Source: Methylococcales bacterium
GTDB taxonomy: Bacteria > Pseudomonadota > Gammaproteobacteria > Methylococcales > Methylomonadaceae
DNA length: 43,634 bases
Assembly: GCA_026398895.1 (NCBI GenBank)
Contig: JAPLRZ010000049.1
Span: 1-43,634, forward strand
Reading direction: 5' to 3'
Below, one piece after another: positions 24,412-31,806 of the stretch. A program made the position numbers and the translations under genes. Every line of letters starts with the position of its first letter. The stretch's first letter is position 1. The notes beneath the pieces were generated by a model. The model made no database searches and was not told the origin of the DNA. It saw nothing but the letters and a program-made list of their open reading frames with translations.

Positions 24412-24516
24412 GTAGGTCGGGTTAGGCGATAGCCGTAACCCGACAAAAGCGTGAATTATACCGTGTATGTTGATGTTGCCGTTGTGTCGGGTTACGCTAT
24501 CGCTAACCCGACCTAC
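24412..24516. mobile_element. MITE-like element with ~33-bp inverted ends
   Basis: The left arm, 34 nt at 24412-24445, begins GTAGGTCGGGTTAGGCG. The right arm, 32 nt at 24485-24516, ends CGCTAACCCGACCTAC. They are reverse complements except for two single-base indels. The arms are long relative to the 105-nt total, there is no coding capacity, and it sits just upstream of hypE. This TAGGTCGGGTTA type is common in gammaproteobacterial genomes. The element may carry transcript ends or starts. Confidence 0.75.
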
Positions 24517-24526
24517 AAGGATTTAG

Positions 24527-24937
24527 TCATATGCAAAAAATTTCATGTATTTTGGGGTCACTAATACTATACCCTCCATGTATTGAACAGATCGCACTGA
24601 ATTCTACGATTCGCTCTAGTTCACCAGTTGGTAGCCAATTTACATAAATACGCCACGCATCAAAATCAACTGCTTTCACTATACCTAAATGCCTGACAAC
24701 AATACTTTCTTGAAATTTGTGCATTTTCTTCATAGCCAATCTATCACCAGCTTTGATAGACATCATCCGTTGCTTCATGTTTTCAACACTATTGCCGACA
24801 TTATGTTCGGTTCTATTTTTCGCGTCCTTGCTAAAACACCACCATGTACCTTCCCTTAGAAAAACATCTGAACAATCTTCCTCACCTCCCCAAGAAGCAC
24901 CGACCACAAAGTATTTTATATCTGTATTATTTGTCAT
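24527..24937 (-). CDS. Stand-alone EVE/PUA-like small protein
   Basis: This 136-residue protein begins KYFVVGASWGGEEDCSDVFLREGTWW (about residues 8-33) and continues with a SIKAGDRLAMKKMHK segment (about 60-74), a LGIVKAVDF strand and a IYVNWLPTG strand. This is the pattern of the EVE/PUA-like module at the N-terminus of some McrB-type ATPases of modification-dependent restriction. Here the module stands alone, with no ATPase or nuclease beside it. It could read modified bases or RNA, but no function is shown. It has no signal peptide. It lies between hypE and an exported unknown protein; base composition is somewhat more AT-rich than the hyp genes, suggesting later arrival. Confidence 0.65.
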   Translation of the reverse strand: MTNNTDIKYFVVGASWGGEEDCSDVFLREGTWWCFSKDAKNRTEHNVGNSVENMKQRMMSIKAGDRLAMKKMHKFQESIVVRHLGIVKAVDFDAWRIYVNWLPTGELERIVEFSAICSIHGGYSISDPKIHEIFCI

Positions 24938-25040
24938 ATTCTAATCACCTATTTTTATTAAAAACTGAGTAGGTTAAGCAATTTTTACCCTACGGAATAC
25001 GGGAAAAATGCCATCGTCCACGAAAAGCCCCACTACTTGC

Positions 25041-25760
25041 TTACTTGCTCATAAAAATTAATTTTGCATCTGGATAACTTTTAATAAACTCATTGATAGG
25101 ATCAATGGGCTTAGTTTTTGAGGTTTCTTCTGTAGTGAAATAAAGAATTTTACTATCTGTATGAATAGCTACATATATTCCACCACTTCGTTCAATGTAA
25201 ATTTTCGCGTCTTCAATTGTGCATACATGCGGAGCGCATCCACTCGACTCTAAAGCTCCAGCGTTATTAATTGTGATTCCTTCACTAACGGCTATATTTT
25301 GCTTCAACAGATTCAAATTTTTTCCAAGCAGTTTTTTTAAAGCACTATCTATCTTTTTGTCTTTAAAAATATCTTCTGGAGAACCGCCACCAAACTTATT
25401 TAAATTATCAAATGATGTTAGATTACCTGATGTTGTATTGCTATTAGTAGCTGATATTTGTTCGTTGATGCGTTCAATTGATATGAGTTTTTTTAAAGAT
25501 GCCCCATATTCGCCATTCTCTACTAAAGCAGAAATTTTACACAAATCACCCTCATGACATTTTTCAAATATTTTGGCAGCCATCTTGTCATCAGAAAGAA
25601 AGCCTATGCTATTCCCGTTACCATCATCTATAACAGAATCAAGCGTCCCATAAGTCAATTTTCCTGTTACTGTCATTTCAGTAACTTTCTGATTATTAGA
25701 TGTGTTTTTGGCATACGAAAAACTTGAAAATAGTAAACAAAAAATAACAATTAGTTTCAT
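25041..25760 (-). CDS. Exported unknown protein with Ivy-like CxPHxC motif
   Basis: This 239-residue protein has a signal peptide (MKLIVIFCLLFSSFSYA, about 17 residues). The first half (about 25-100) may hold a small beta domain with a C-x-x-x-x-L-C pair (CHEGDLC). A Ser/Thr/Asn linker follows at about 105-120. The C-terminal part (about 130-239) has SSGCAPHVCTIEDA, then alternating strands IYVAIHTDSKILYF. The CAPHVC core recalls the CKPHDC loop of the Ivy lysozyme inhibitor, although the overall fold may be a broader family. It should be periplasmic. An AAGGA site precedes the ATG. It sits between hypD and the EVE-like gene; I cannot assign a function. Confidence 0.7.
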   Translation of the reverse strand: MKLIVIFCLLFSSFSYAKNTSNNQKVTEMTVTGKLTYGTLDSVIDDGNGNSIGFLSDDKMAAKIFEKCHEGDLCKISALVENGEYGASLKKLISIERINEQISATNSNTTSGNLTSFDNLNKFGGGSPEDIFKDKKIDSALKKLLGKNLNLLKQNIAVSEGITINNAGALESSGCAPHVCTIEDAKIYIERSGGIYVAIHTDSKILYFTTEETSKTKPIDPINEFIKSYPDAKLIFMSK

Positions 25761-25802
25761 GGTGATTCCTTAATAAATTAAACATTGAAAAATAAGAACA
25801 TG

Positions 25803-25850
25803 ATTCCAACGCTCCAGCGTCTTCATACAAAACGCTGGAGCATGGAAACT
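25803..25850. repeat. CGCTCCAGCG hairpin repeat, copy 3
   Basis: TTCCAACGCTCCAGCGT pairs with ACGCTGGAGCATGGAA across about 12 nt. It is the most compact copy of the family seen at 20583-20640 and 22281-22320. It lies immediately downstream of hypD and upstream of the exported protein gene, and might act as a transcript end or mRNA stabiliser. Confidence 0.75.
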
Positions 25851-25856
25851 ATAATT

Positions 25857-26945
25857 TTAACTAATCCGCCGATAACGATAATAAGCCGCACAAGCACCCT
25901 CAGTAGAAACCATCGTCGCACCTAAGGGATGTTCAGGCGTACAGGTGATGGCAAATTCTGGACATTGTGCGGGTTTGATTAAGCCTTGTAACACGTCACC
26001 ACTGCGACAGGCGACAGGTTCTTGGGTGTTGACGGCTTGCACGTTGAATTTCAATTCGGCATTCCAATCGGCAAATTCAGGGGCTAACATCAAGCCGCTT
26101 TGTGGAATGTTGCCTAAGCCGCGCCAGTTGCGGTCAACGGTGATAAATACTTGCTGCATGGCGTGTTGTGCGGCGGGGTTGCCTTGTTCACGCACTACAC
26201 GACTATAAGCGTTTTCGACTTCAAACCGCCCTGCTTCTAATTGCTGCACACACTGATAAATACCTTGCAATATGTCTACTGGTTCAAAGCCTGTGACCAC
26301 AATCGGCACGCGATGGCGTTCTGCAATCGGGTGGTATTGTGCATAGCCCATGATGGCGCACACATGACCAGCGGCTAGAAAGCCTTGTACTTGGCAGTTA
26401 GGCGATGACAATAACGCCCGCATCACAGGTGGCACACAGACATGACAAGTCAATAAAGAAAAGTTTTTTAAGCCCAGTTGTTTGGCTTGTTGGGCGGCTA
26501 AGGCGGTGGTCGGCGCGGTGGTTTCAAAACCGACGGCAAAAAAGACCACTTCACGGTTTGGATTGTCTTGGGCGATTTTCAGCGCGTCCAACGGTGAATA
26601 GACGATACGAATATCCGCACCTTGGGCTTTGCTACTGAGTAAATCCTGATGCGAACTAGGTACGCGCAACATATCGCCAAACGAGCAGAAAATTATATCG
26701 GGCAAGCTGGCAATGGCGAGGGCTTTATCAATATAAGCTAACGGTGTAACACAAACAGGGCAACCTGGCCCGTGAATCAAACGGATGTTATCGGGCAGTA
26801 ATTGGTCGATGCCGTATTGAATAATGCTGTGGGTTTGTCCGCCGCACACTTCCATAATATTCCACGGCTGGGTACAGATATTGGCAATGGCGGCGACTAA
26901 TTTCTTAGCGGTTACAGGATCACGAAAGGCAAGTTTATTGAACAT
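25857..26945 (-). CDS. hypD: Hydrogenase maturation protein HypD
   Basis: HypD, with HypC, is the scaffold on which the Fe(CN)2CO unit of [NiFe] hydrogenases is built. The 362-residue protein shows the family motifs: [10 protein letters not shown] (about 38-47, with the Fe-binding cysteine), [10 protein letters not shown] (about 80-89) and [11 protein letters not shown] (about 138-148). The C-terminal cysteine-rich part ([18 protein letters not shown]...GACAAYY) binds the [4Fe-4S] cluster. The ATG at 26945 overlaps the hypC end by 11 nt, so the two partners are translationally coupled in the order hypC-hypD. This is a full-length gene. Confidence 0.97.
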   Translation of the reverse strand: MFNKLAFRDPVTAKKLVAAIANICTQPWNIMEVCGGQTHSIIQYGIDQLLPDNIRLIHGPGCPVCVTPLAYIDKALAIASLPDIIFCSFGDMLRVPSSHQDLLSSKAQGADIRIVYSPLDALKIAQDNPNREVVFFAVGFETTAPTTALAAQQAKQLGLKNFSLLTCHVCVPPVMRALLSSPNCQVQGFLAAGHVCAIMGYAQYHPIAERHRVPIVVTGFEPVDILQGIYQCVQQLEAGRFEVENAYSRVVREQGNPAAQHAMQQVFITVDRNWRGLGNIPQSGLMLAPEFADWNAELKFNVQAVNTQEPVACRSGDVLQGLIKPAQCPEFAITCTPEHPLGATMVSTEGACAAYYRYRRIS

Positions 26946-27171
26946 TGGCTAACTCGGCAAAGGCGGCAAGCGTGATTCGTGCTTCGTCTTCATCGAGTAT
27001 CGATAAAGCTAAACCCGCATGAACGATGACATAATCACCGACTTTGGCTTCTGGCAAATACGCCAAACTAATGTCTTTTTGCACACCTGAAAAATCGACT
27101 CGCGCCATGCGTTGTAAATCGTCGTCGTTTTCAGAGATGCTGATAATTTTTGCAGGAATGGCTAGGCACAT
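26935..27171 (-). CDS. hypC: Hydrogenase maturation chaperone HypC
   Basis: HypC is the small chaperone that carries the iron unit with HypD to the hydrogenase large subunit. The 78-residue protein starts [10 protein letters not shown]; the invariant C2 is exposed after methionine removal and binds iron. The [28 protein letters not shown] part forms the OB-like barrel. It begins 5 nt after the stop of the LprI-like gene and overlaps hypD, so these three genes are read as one unit. Only one hypC/hybG-type gene is present here. Confidence 0.96.
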   Translation of the reverse strand: MCLAIPAKIISISENDDDLQRMARVDFSGVQKDISLAYLPEAKVGDYVIVHAGLALSILDEDEARITLAAFAELANVQ

Positions 27172-27176
27172 AAGCG

Positions 27177-27527
27177 TTATTCGCCGCCTTTATCGGATTT
27201 GAAATTCTTGGGATTGTTATTGTACTTGTTCAGTGTCGCAATCCGTTGTTTATAGGATTTTTTCACACAATCAACGGTTTGACAGCTATCACGTTGCGCT
27301 AACCATCCCAGTTGTTGTTTCTTAAAAACAGCGGGGTTTTTGTTATCGGTTAAGGCTAATTGATACAGTGAACCTAATTCATCATCTAATTCAGATAAAT
27401 CTGGATTCTGACAAATTGCTTTTTCGATAAAAGTTTTGGCTTTTTGACAATCAAAACTCACCGCTTGAGTTGTACTTACACACATGACTAACAATAGTAA
27501 ACTGACTACACGAACAAAGGTAAACAT
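27177..27527 (-). CDS. Periplasmic LprI/DUF1311-like protein
   Basis: This 116-residue protein has a signal peptide (MFTFVRVVSLLLLVMCVSTTQA, about 22 residues). The rest matches the LprI N-terminal/DUF1311 pattern: SFDCQKAKTFIEKAICQNPDLSELDDELG, then LGWLAQRDSCQTVDCVKKSYKQRIATL. Four cysteines could make two disulfides. LprI of Mycobacterium is a lysozyme inhibitor, but most relatives have no proven role. A good AAGGA site precedes the ATG at 27527. The stop lies 5 nt before hypC, so translation of hypC probably depends on ribosomes ending here. Why a periplasmic protein should be coupled to hypC is unknown. Confidence 0.82.
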   Translation of the reverse strand: MFTFVRVVSLLLLVMCVSTTQAVSFDCQKAKTFIEKAICQNPDLSELDDELGSLYQLALTDNKNPAVFKKQQLGWLAQRDSCQTVDCVKKSYKQRIATLNKYNNNPKNFKSDKGGE

Positions 27528-27608
27528 AATTTTTCCTTAATAAAACTCTGACTGGCTAATGAACACAGTATGCAGTAAATCAAACCAGCCCTCAACTTTA
27601 GTCATGTT

Positions 27609-27941
27609 TCAACTATTTCGAGTGACTAAAGAATTTCTTATTTCAGTTACGTTAGTGTTTAACTGTCCGACCGTTTTTAATAACATTTTCATGACGCTAT
27701 CGCGCTTGTTAATGACCTCTTCTAATTCCACAACTTGCTTTTGCAACTCGGTGTATTTCACTTCAGTAGCCGCTAAACGCTGTTCTAAATCGGCATTTTC
27801 CAATTCCAGAAAACTCAAGGCTTCATTCACCTCTTTAAACTGTTTAAGCTCATTTTCTAAACCATCGGTATTGGCTTTTAACAATTCGGTTTGCTCTTGT
27901 ACTTCTTTATCTAATTGTTCAATTTCATCTAAATTAATCAT
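27609..27941 (-). CDS. Coiled-coil protein of unknown function
   Basis: This 110-residue protein is almost wholly a predicted coiled coil: heptad-like Leu/Val spacing runs from about residue 5 to 85 (LDEIEQLDKEVQEQTELL..., LEQRLAATEVKYTELQ). It is acidic in the first two-thirds, with a short tail containing VGQLNTNVTEIRNSL. There is no signal peptide or membrane segment, so it is likely a cytoplasmic oligomer. It lies between hypF and the LprI-like gene on the same strand and could be in the hyp operon. No family can be named with confidence. Confidence 0.65.
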   Translation of the reverse strand: MINLDEIEQLDKEVQEQTELLKANTDGLENELKQFKEVNEALSFLELENADLEQRLAATEVKYTELQKQVVELEEVINKRDSVMKMLLKTVGQLNTNVTEIRNSLVTRNS

Positions 27942-28073
27942 GGTCTGGAGTATCCTCTATAAGTTGATGATTGTTAATGACTATGGGCGATAAACACATC
28001 TATTGCATTACGCATTGAAATTTTAGTTACATTTTTAAAAAAATGTGACCAGTGATACAAACTTATACGCTAT

Positions 28074-30341
28074 TCATTGAATAGAATCGCCACAACAATA
28101 AGCATAAATCTGTCCTAATGCCAAACCGCCGTCATTCGGTGGAATAGTCGCGTGACGAAATAACGTGTAGTGCTGTGCTTGTTCTGCTTTAACAATAGCT
28201 TCGATTAAATAAGCATTTTGAAAACAGCCGCCGCTTAACACTAGGCGAGTAGCGTTCGTTTTTTCTGCAATTGCAAATACCCAGTTGGCTAGACTGTGAT
28301 GTATGCGGGCGGCGATTTCTGCACGGCTAATGTGATTTAAATCGGCTAACACGCCCGTAAGTAATGGTTGCCAATCCAGTAGTAAACACTCTGCTTCAAT
28401 TAAGCTCGTTGGGTACGCATTGCTTAGCTTGCTATTCATCGTACAAGCTTCCAATGCCATTGCCGCTTGTCCTTCAAAATCGCTGATTTGACATAAACCT
28501 AACAAACTGGAAAAGGCATCAAACAAGCGTCCAATACTGGTGGTCATCGGGCAGTTGAGTTGTTTTTTGACCATACCCTGTAGTAATTTAAGTTCAGATG
28601 CAGAAAACGTACTGAGTAAATCGGCATAATCACCGTTAAATAACTCGTCTCCCTGCCACGCATACAATAAACCCAATGCGGCGCGGCGTGGCTCTTTGAT
28701 AGCGGAAAAACCACCAATTAATGGAAATGGGCGACAATGCGCGACGCGTTGCCAGCCGTGTTGTGTGATTTGTAAAAATTCACCGCCCCACAATTGATTA
28801 TCTATGCCTAAACCTGTTCCATCCCACGCGATACCTAACACGGGCGGTTCGAGTTGATGTTCTGCCATGCACGCTAAAATATGCGCGTAATGATGCTGCA
28901 CGGTTTTTAGCGGTAAGCCTACACTTTGGGCATAGACACTGCTGACATAATCAGGGTGATTATCGCTGATAACTTGCAGGGGTTTGAGTGCGTAAAATTG
29001 GCTTAAATCAGCGATAGTGGCGCGGTGTTGCTGTGCTGTTGCCAGTTGCTCTAAATCGCCTAAATGTTGACTGAGCATAATGTGATGCTGGTGGGCAATG
29101 GCTACCGTATTTTTCATTTGTCCGCCGACTGCCAGCGTGGTAATTATCGGCTTTTTTAGCTTAATTGGCGTTGGAACATAACCTCTAGCACGACGCAATA
29201 CTGTTGGCGTATCAGCAATCACACGGATAATAGAATCATCCAGTGGTCTTAAAATCGCCCTATCATGCACTAGAAAAAAATCGGCTAAACCCTTCAAGTT
29301 ATCAAAGGCTTGCTGATTGTCTATGCAAATTGGTTCACCGTGACGATTGCCGCTGGTGGCTATCACAGGACGCTTAAGCTCTGCCATAATGAGATGATGA
29401 ACAGGCGAAGACGGTAGCATAATTCCTAATAGCACTTGCTTAGGTGCGACATTATCCAACAGAGCTTTTGCTTGCGACTTGGCTTTGGCTAATACGATAG
29501 GCGCGGCGGAAGAACGCAAACACTGTTGTTCTATCTGGTTAAGTTCACAAAGTTGCTGGGTTTCAAGCAATGAACCCACCATCACCGCAAACGGTTTACT
29601 TGCCCGTTGTTTTAACCGCCGCAATCTTGCCACGGCTGTTGCGTTAGTTGCATCCAGCAACAATTGAAAACCACCGATGGCTTTAATGGCAACAATGTTA
29701 CCGTCTTTTAAGGCGTTAATAGCGTCGTTTAATGCGCCCTGCCCTCGCGTGATAAGATTGCCAACCCCATCACAAAATAAAAGTTGAGGACCACAATCAG
29801 GACAAGCAATAGTTTGGGCAAAAAAACGACGGTCATTCGGATTTTGATATTCAGCGGCACACTGCACACATAACGGAAAATCACGCAAACTGGTTTGCTC
29901 ACGATCATAAGGCAAGCCGTACATCACACTGTAACGAGGGCCACAATGACAACAACTAATAAACGGGTGTTGATAGCGGCGATTATGCGGATCACACATT
30001 TCCGCCACGCAATCATCACACACCACAATATCAGGACAAGCAAACACAGCGGCTAACTCATCAGTATTCAAACTGGGTTTAAAATAAAAGCCTTGCTGAT
30101 AAGTGACTGGAATGGTCTGTTGCTGACAATCGCTAATATGACCACAAGTGGGGATGTGGTTTTGTAAGTCGATCAAAAAATCGGCTAGGGATTGTTCATC
30201 ACCTTCGATTTCAATCAGCACGCGGTCGCGGTCATTAGCAACCCAACCCGCGAGCTTATGAGTTGATGCTAAGCGATAAACGTAAGGGCGAAAACCTATG
30301 CCTTGTAATAAACCTGTTAGGGTGATTTGGGTGCGTTTCAA
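28074..30341 (-). CDS. hypF: Carbamoyltransferase HypF
   Basis: HypF makes carbamoyl-adenylate from carbamoyl phosphate and ATP and transfers the group to HypE, the source of the CN ligands. The 755-residue protein contains an acylphosphatase domain (1 to about 90, GLLQGIGFRPYVYRL), two zinc-finger CxxC pairs (about 107-185, CDDCVAEMC, CCHCGP, CVQC, CPDC), a YrdC-like domain (about 200-380) and a Kae1/TobH-like domain with the VQHHYAHILACMAEH metal motif (about 480-494). Start is TTG at 30341; an in-frame stop lies a few codons upstream, so no ATG start is available. A short ATG peptide frame overlaps this start. hypF heads the minus-strand accessory region, divergent from proB. Confidence 0.95.
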   Translation of the reverse strand: MKRTQITLTGLLQGIGFRPYVYRLASTHKLAGWVANDRDRVLIEIEGDEQSLADFLIDLQNHIPTCGHISDCQQQTIPVTYQQGFYFKPSLNTDELAAVFACPDIVVCDDCVAEMCDPHNRRYQHPFISCCHCGPRYSVMYGLPYDREQTSLRDFPLCVQCAAEYQNPNDRRFFAQTIACPDCGPQLLFCDGVGNLITRGQGALNDAINALKDGNIVAIKAIGGFQLLLDATNATAVARLRRLKQRASKPFAVMVGSLLETQQLCELNQIEQQCLRSSAAPIVLAKAKSQAKALLDNVAPKQVLLGIMLPSSPVHHLIMAELKRPVIATSGNRHGEPICIDNQQAFDNLKGLADFFLVHDRAILRPLDDSIIRVIADTPTVLRRARGYVPTPIKLKKPIITTLAVGGQMKNTVAIAHQHHIMLSQHLGDLEQLATAQQHRATIADLSQFYALKPLQVISDNHPDYVSSVYAQSVGLPLKTVQHHYAHILACMAEHQLEPPVLGIAWDGTGLGIDNQLWGGEFLQITQHGWQRVAHCRPFPLIGGFSAIKEPRRAALGLLYAWQGDELFNGDYADLLSTFSASELKLLQGMVKKQLNCPMTTSIGRLFDAFSSLLGLCQISDFEGQAAMALEACTMNSKLSNAYPTSLIEAECLLLDWQPLLTGVLADLNHISRAEIAARIHHSLANWVFAIAEKTNATRLVLSGGCFQNAYLIEAIVKAEQAQHYTLFRHATIPPNDGGLALGQIYAYCCGDSIQ

Positions 30342-30393
30342 TGCTGTCTTTTATTATCCATCATACTTATAAAATTCCTCCAGTATCGTTCAA
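30338..30393 (-). promoter_or_regulatory. Start region of hypF: promoter candidate and short leader ORF
   Basis: On the minus strand, TTGAAC (30393-30388), a 16-nt spacer and TATAAG (30371-30366) form a plausible promoter. A GGAGG at 30381-30377 lies 12 nt before an ATG at 30364, opening a nine-codon frame (MMDNKRQH) whose TGA overlaps the TTG start of hypF. The peptide frame could be used to load ribosomes on the poor TTG start, but only if transcription begins upstream of this promoter. The two readings exclude one another. Confidence 0.35.
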
Positions 30394-30404
30394 TACCTTA
30401 TAAT

Positions 30405-30452
30405 CTGCAAACGCGCTTAACTGTGGGTAGTGGCGTGGCTCGTGGAAACGAG
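30405..30452. repeat. Degraded relative of the 8923-9063 repeat
   Basis: GCGCTTAACTGTGGGTAGT at 30413-30431 matches an arm of the element between sulP and hyfB, with a CTGCAA just left of it as there. A decayed hairpin (GCGTGGCTCGTGGAAACGAG) follows in the same order. It ends about 35 nt before the proB start and explains the open frame that extends upstream of proB from 30430. Confidence 0.6.
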
Positions 30453-30486
30453 ACAAAATGGATTTAAAACAACAGAGAACACAATC

Positions 30487-31608
30487 GTGAGTAGAACAAA
30501 TTTTCACAGCGTCAAACGCGTAGTTGTCAAAATCGGCAGTGCGCTATTAACCAAAGGCGGCAAAGGCTTGGATAAAACCGCGATTGCCGAATGGGTCAGC
30601 CAAATGGCAGTATTAAAACACCAAGACATCGACGTTATTTTAGTGTCGTCTGGTGCGGTTGCCGAAGGTGTAGCCCGTTTAGGACTTAAATCACGTCCAA
30701 TCACCTTACACGAATTACAAGCCACCGCCGCTGTCGGACAAATGGGCTTGGTACGCGTATTCGATGATAATTTTCAGCAACACAAACTTCATGCGGCTCA
30801 AGTGTTATTAACGCATGACGATTTGGCGAATAGACAACGCTATTTGAATGCGCGTAGCACTCTATTAACCTTGCTGAAATTTGGCGCAGTCCCCGTTATT
30901 AACGAAAATGACACAGTAGCGACTGAGGAAATCCGTTTTGGTGATAACGACACCCTCGCCGCGTTGGTTGCTAATTTAGTCGAAGCAGATTTATTGATTA
31001 TTTTGACCGATCAAAAGGGTTTATACACAGGCGACCCCAGTATTTATCCCGATGCCACTCTAATTTCTGAAATCAGCGTCAATGATGACCGCTTAAACAG
31101 TATGGCAGGTGATAGCCGTAGCGGATTAGGACGCGGCGGAATGTCTACCAAAGTCAGAGCTGCACGCTTAGCCGCACGTTCAGGCGCGGCAACCGTCGTA
31201 GTTGCAGGCGCGGCACAACACGTCATTACCGAAGTCATTGCAGGCGCGGTTGTAGGTACACATTTTTTACCCGATATAGAACCTTTTGCGGCAAGAAAAC
31301 GCTGGTTGGCAGGACAATTGCAAGTTAAAGGACAAGTCGTACTGGATGCGGGCGCGGTGAACGTCTTACAAAACGAAGGAAAAAGTCTACTTGCTGTCGG
31401 CGTTAAAAGCGTGTCAGGCACATTTGAACGCGGCGAATTAGTGGCTTGTTTAAATGAAAGCGGCGTAGAAATAGCACGAGGACTCATCAATTACAGCCAC
31501 ACCGACACCCGACTAATTGCAGGGAAAAGCAGTAGCGAATTTGAAAAAATATTGGGTTATGCCGATGATTCCGAATTAATACACCGCGACAATATGGTGT
31601 TGGTGTAG
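30487..31608 (+). CDS. proB: Glutamate 5-kinase
   Basis: ProB phosphorylates glutamate with ATP, the first step of proline synthesis. The 373 residues match the long form with an amino acid kinase domain (about 10-260) and a C-terminal PUA domain (about 280-360). Motifs include VVVKIGSALLT (about 10-20), VSSGAVAEG, VPVINENDTVATEEIRFGDNDTLAA and GLGRGGMSTKVRAA. I choose the GTG at 30487; the open frame reaches back to 30430, but that part is the repeat described beside it. The usual neighbour obgE is not upstream, and proA is not downstream. A pair of hairpins follows the gene. Confidence 0.95.
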   Translation: MSRTNFHSVKRVVVKIGSALLTKGGKGLDKTAIAEWVSQMAVLKHQDIDVILVSSGAVAEGVARLGLKSRPITLHELQATAAVGQMGLVRVFDDNFQQHKLHAAQVLLTHDDLANRQRYLNARSTLLTLLKFGAVPVINENDTVATEEIRFGDNDTLAALVANLVEADLLIILTDQKGLYTGDPSIYPDATLISEISVNDDRLNSMAGDSRSGLGRGGMSTKVRAARLAARSGAATVVVAGAAQHVITEVIAGAVVGTHFLPDIEPFAARKRWLAGQLQVKGQVVLDAGAVNVLQNEGKSLLAVGVKSVSGTFERGELVACLNESGVEIARGLINYSHTDTRLIAGKSSSEFEKILGYADDSELIHRDNMVLV

Positions 31609-31661
31609 AAGTCCACAATTAAGTAGCCAAGCATATTTCTTTGTAACATTTACGATAGAGT

Positions 31662-31703
31662 CCAATAGCTTCAGCTATTGGTGGTAAACAGCTAAAGCTG
31701 TTT
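31662..31703. repeat. Twin hairpins downstream of proB
   Basis: CCAATAGC/GCTATTGG with loop TTCA (31662-31681) is followed 4 nt later by AAACAGC/GCTGTTT with loop TAAA (31686-31703). The second is bounded by a short T-run. The tandem arrangement resembles a two-part extragenic palindrome. The position fits an end for the proB mRNA; the rest of the 198-nt gap before recB holds no clear feature. Confidence 0.6.
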
Positions 31704-31806
31704 TACTCCTGTATTTTTTGTTTAAGAACTTTTGAACGACTACTTACTAATGAACACAGCGCAAAGCCAGTCACTAAGCATCCCTAAATTTTGATAACAA
31801 ACATTC

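Noticed and set aside
30430..30486. Upstream extension of ProB
   Set aside because: The extra codons come from a repeat relative; the kinase normally starts a few residues before VVVKIGS.
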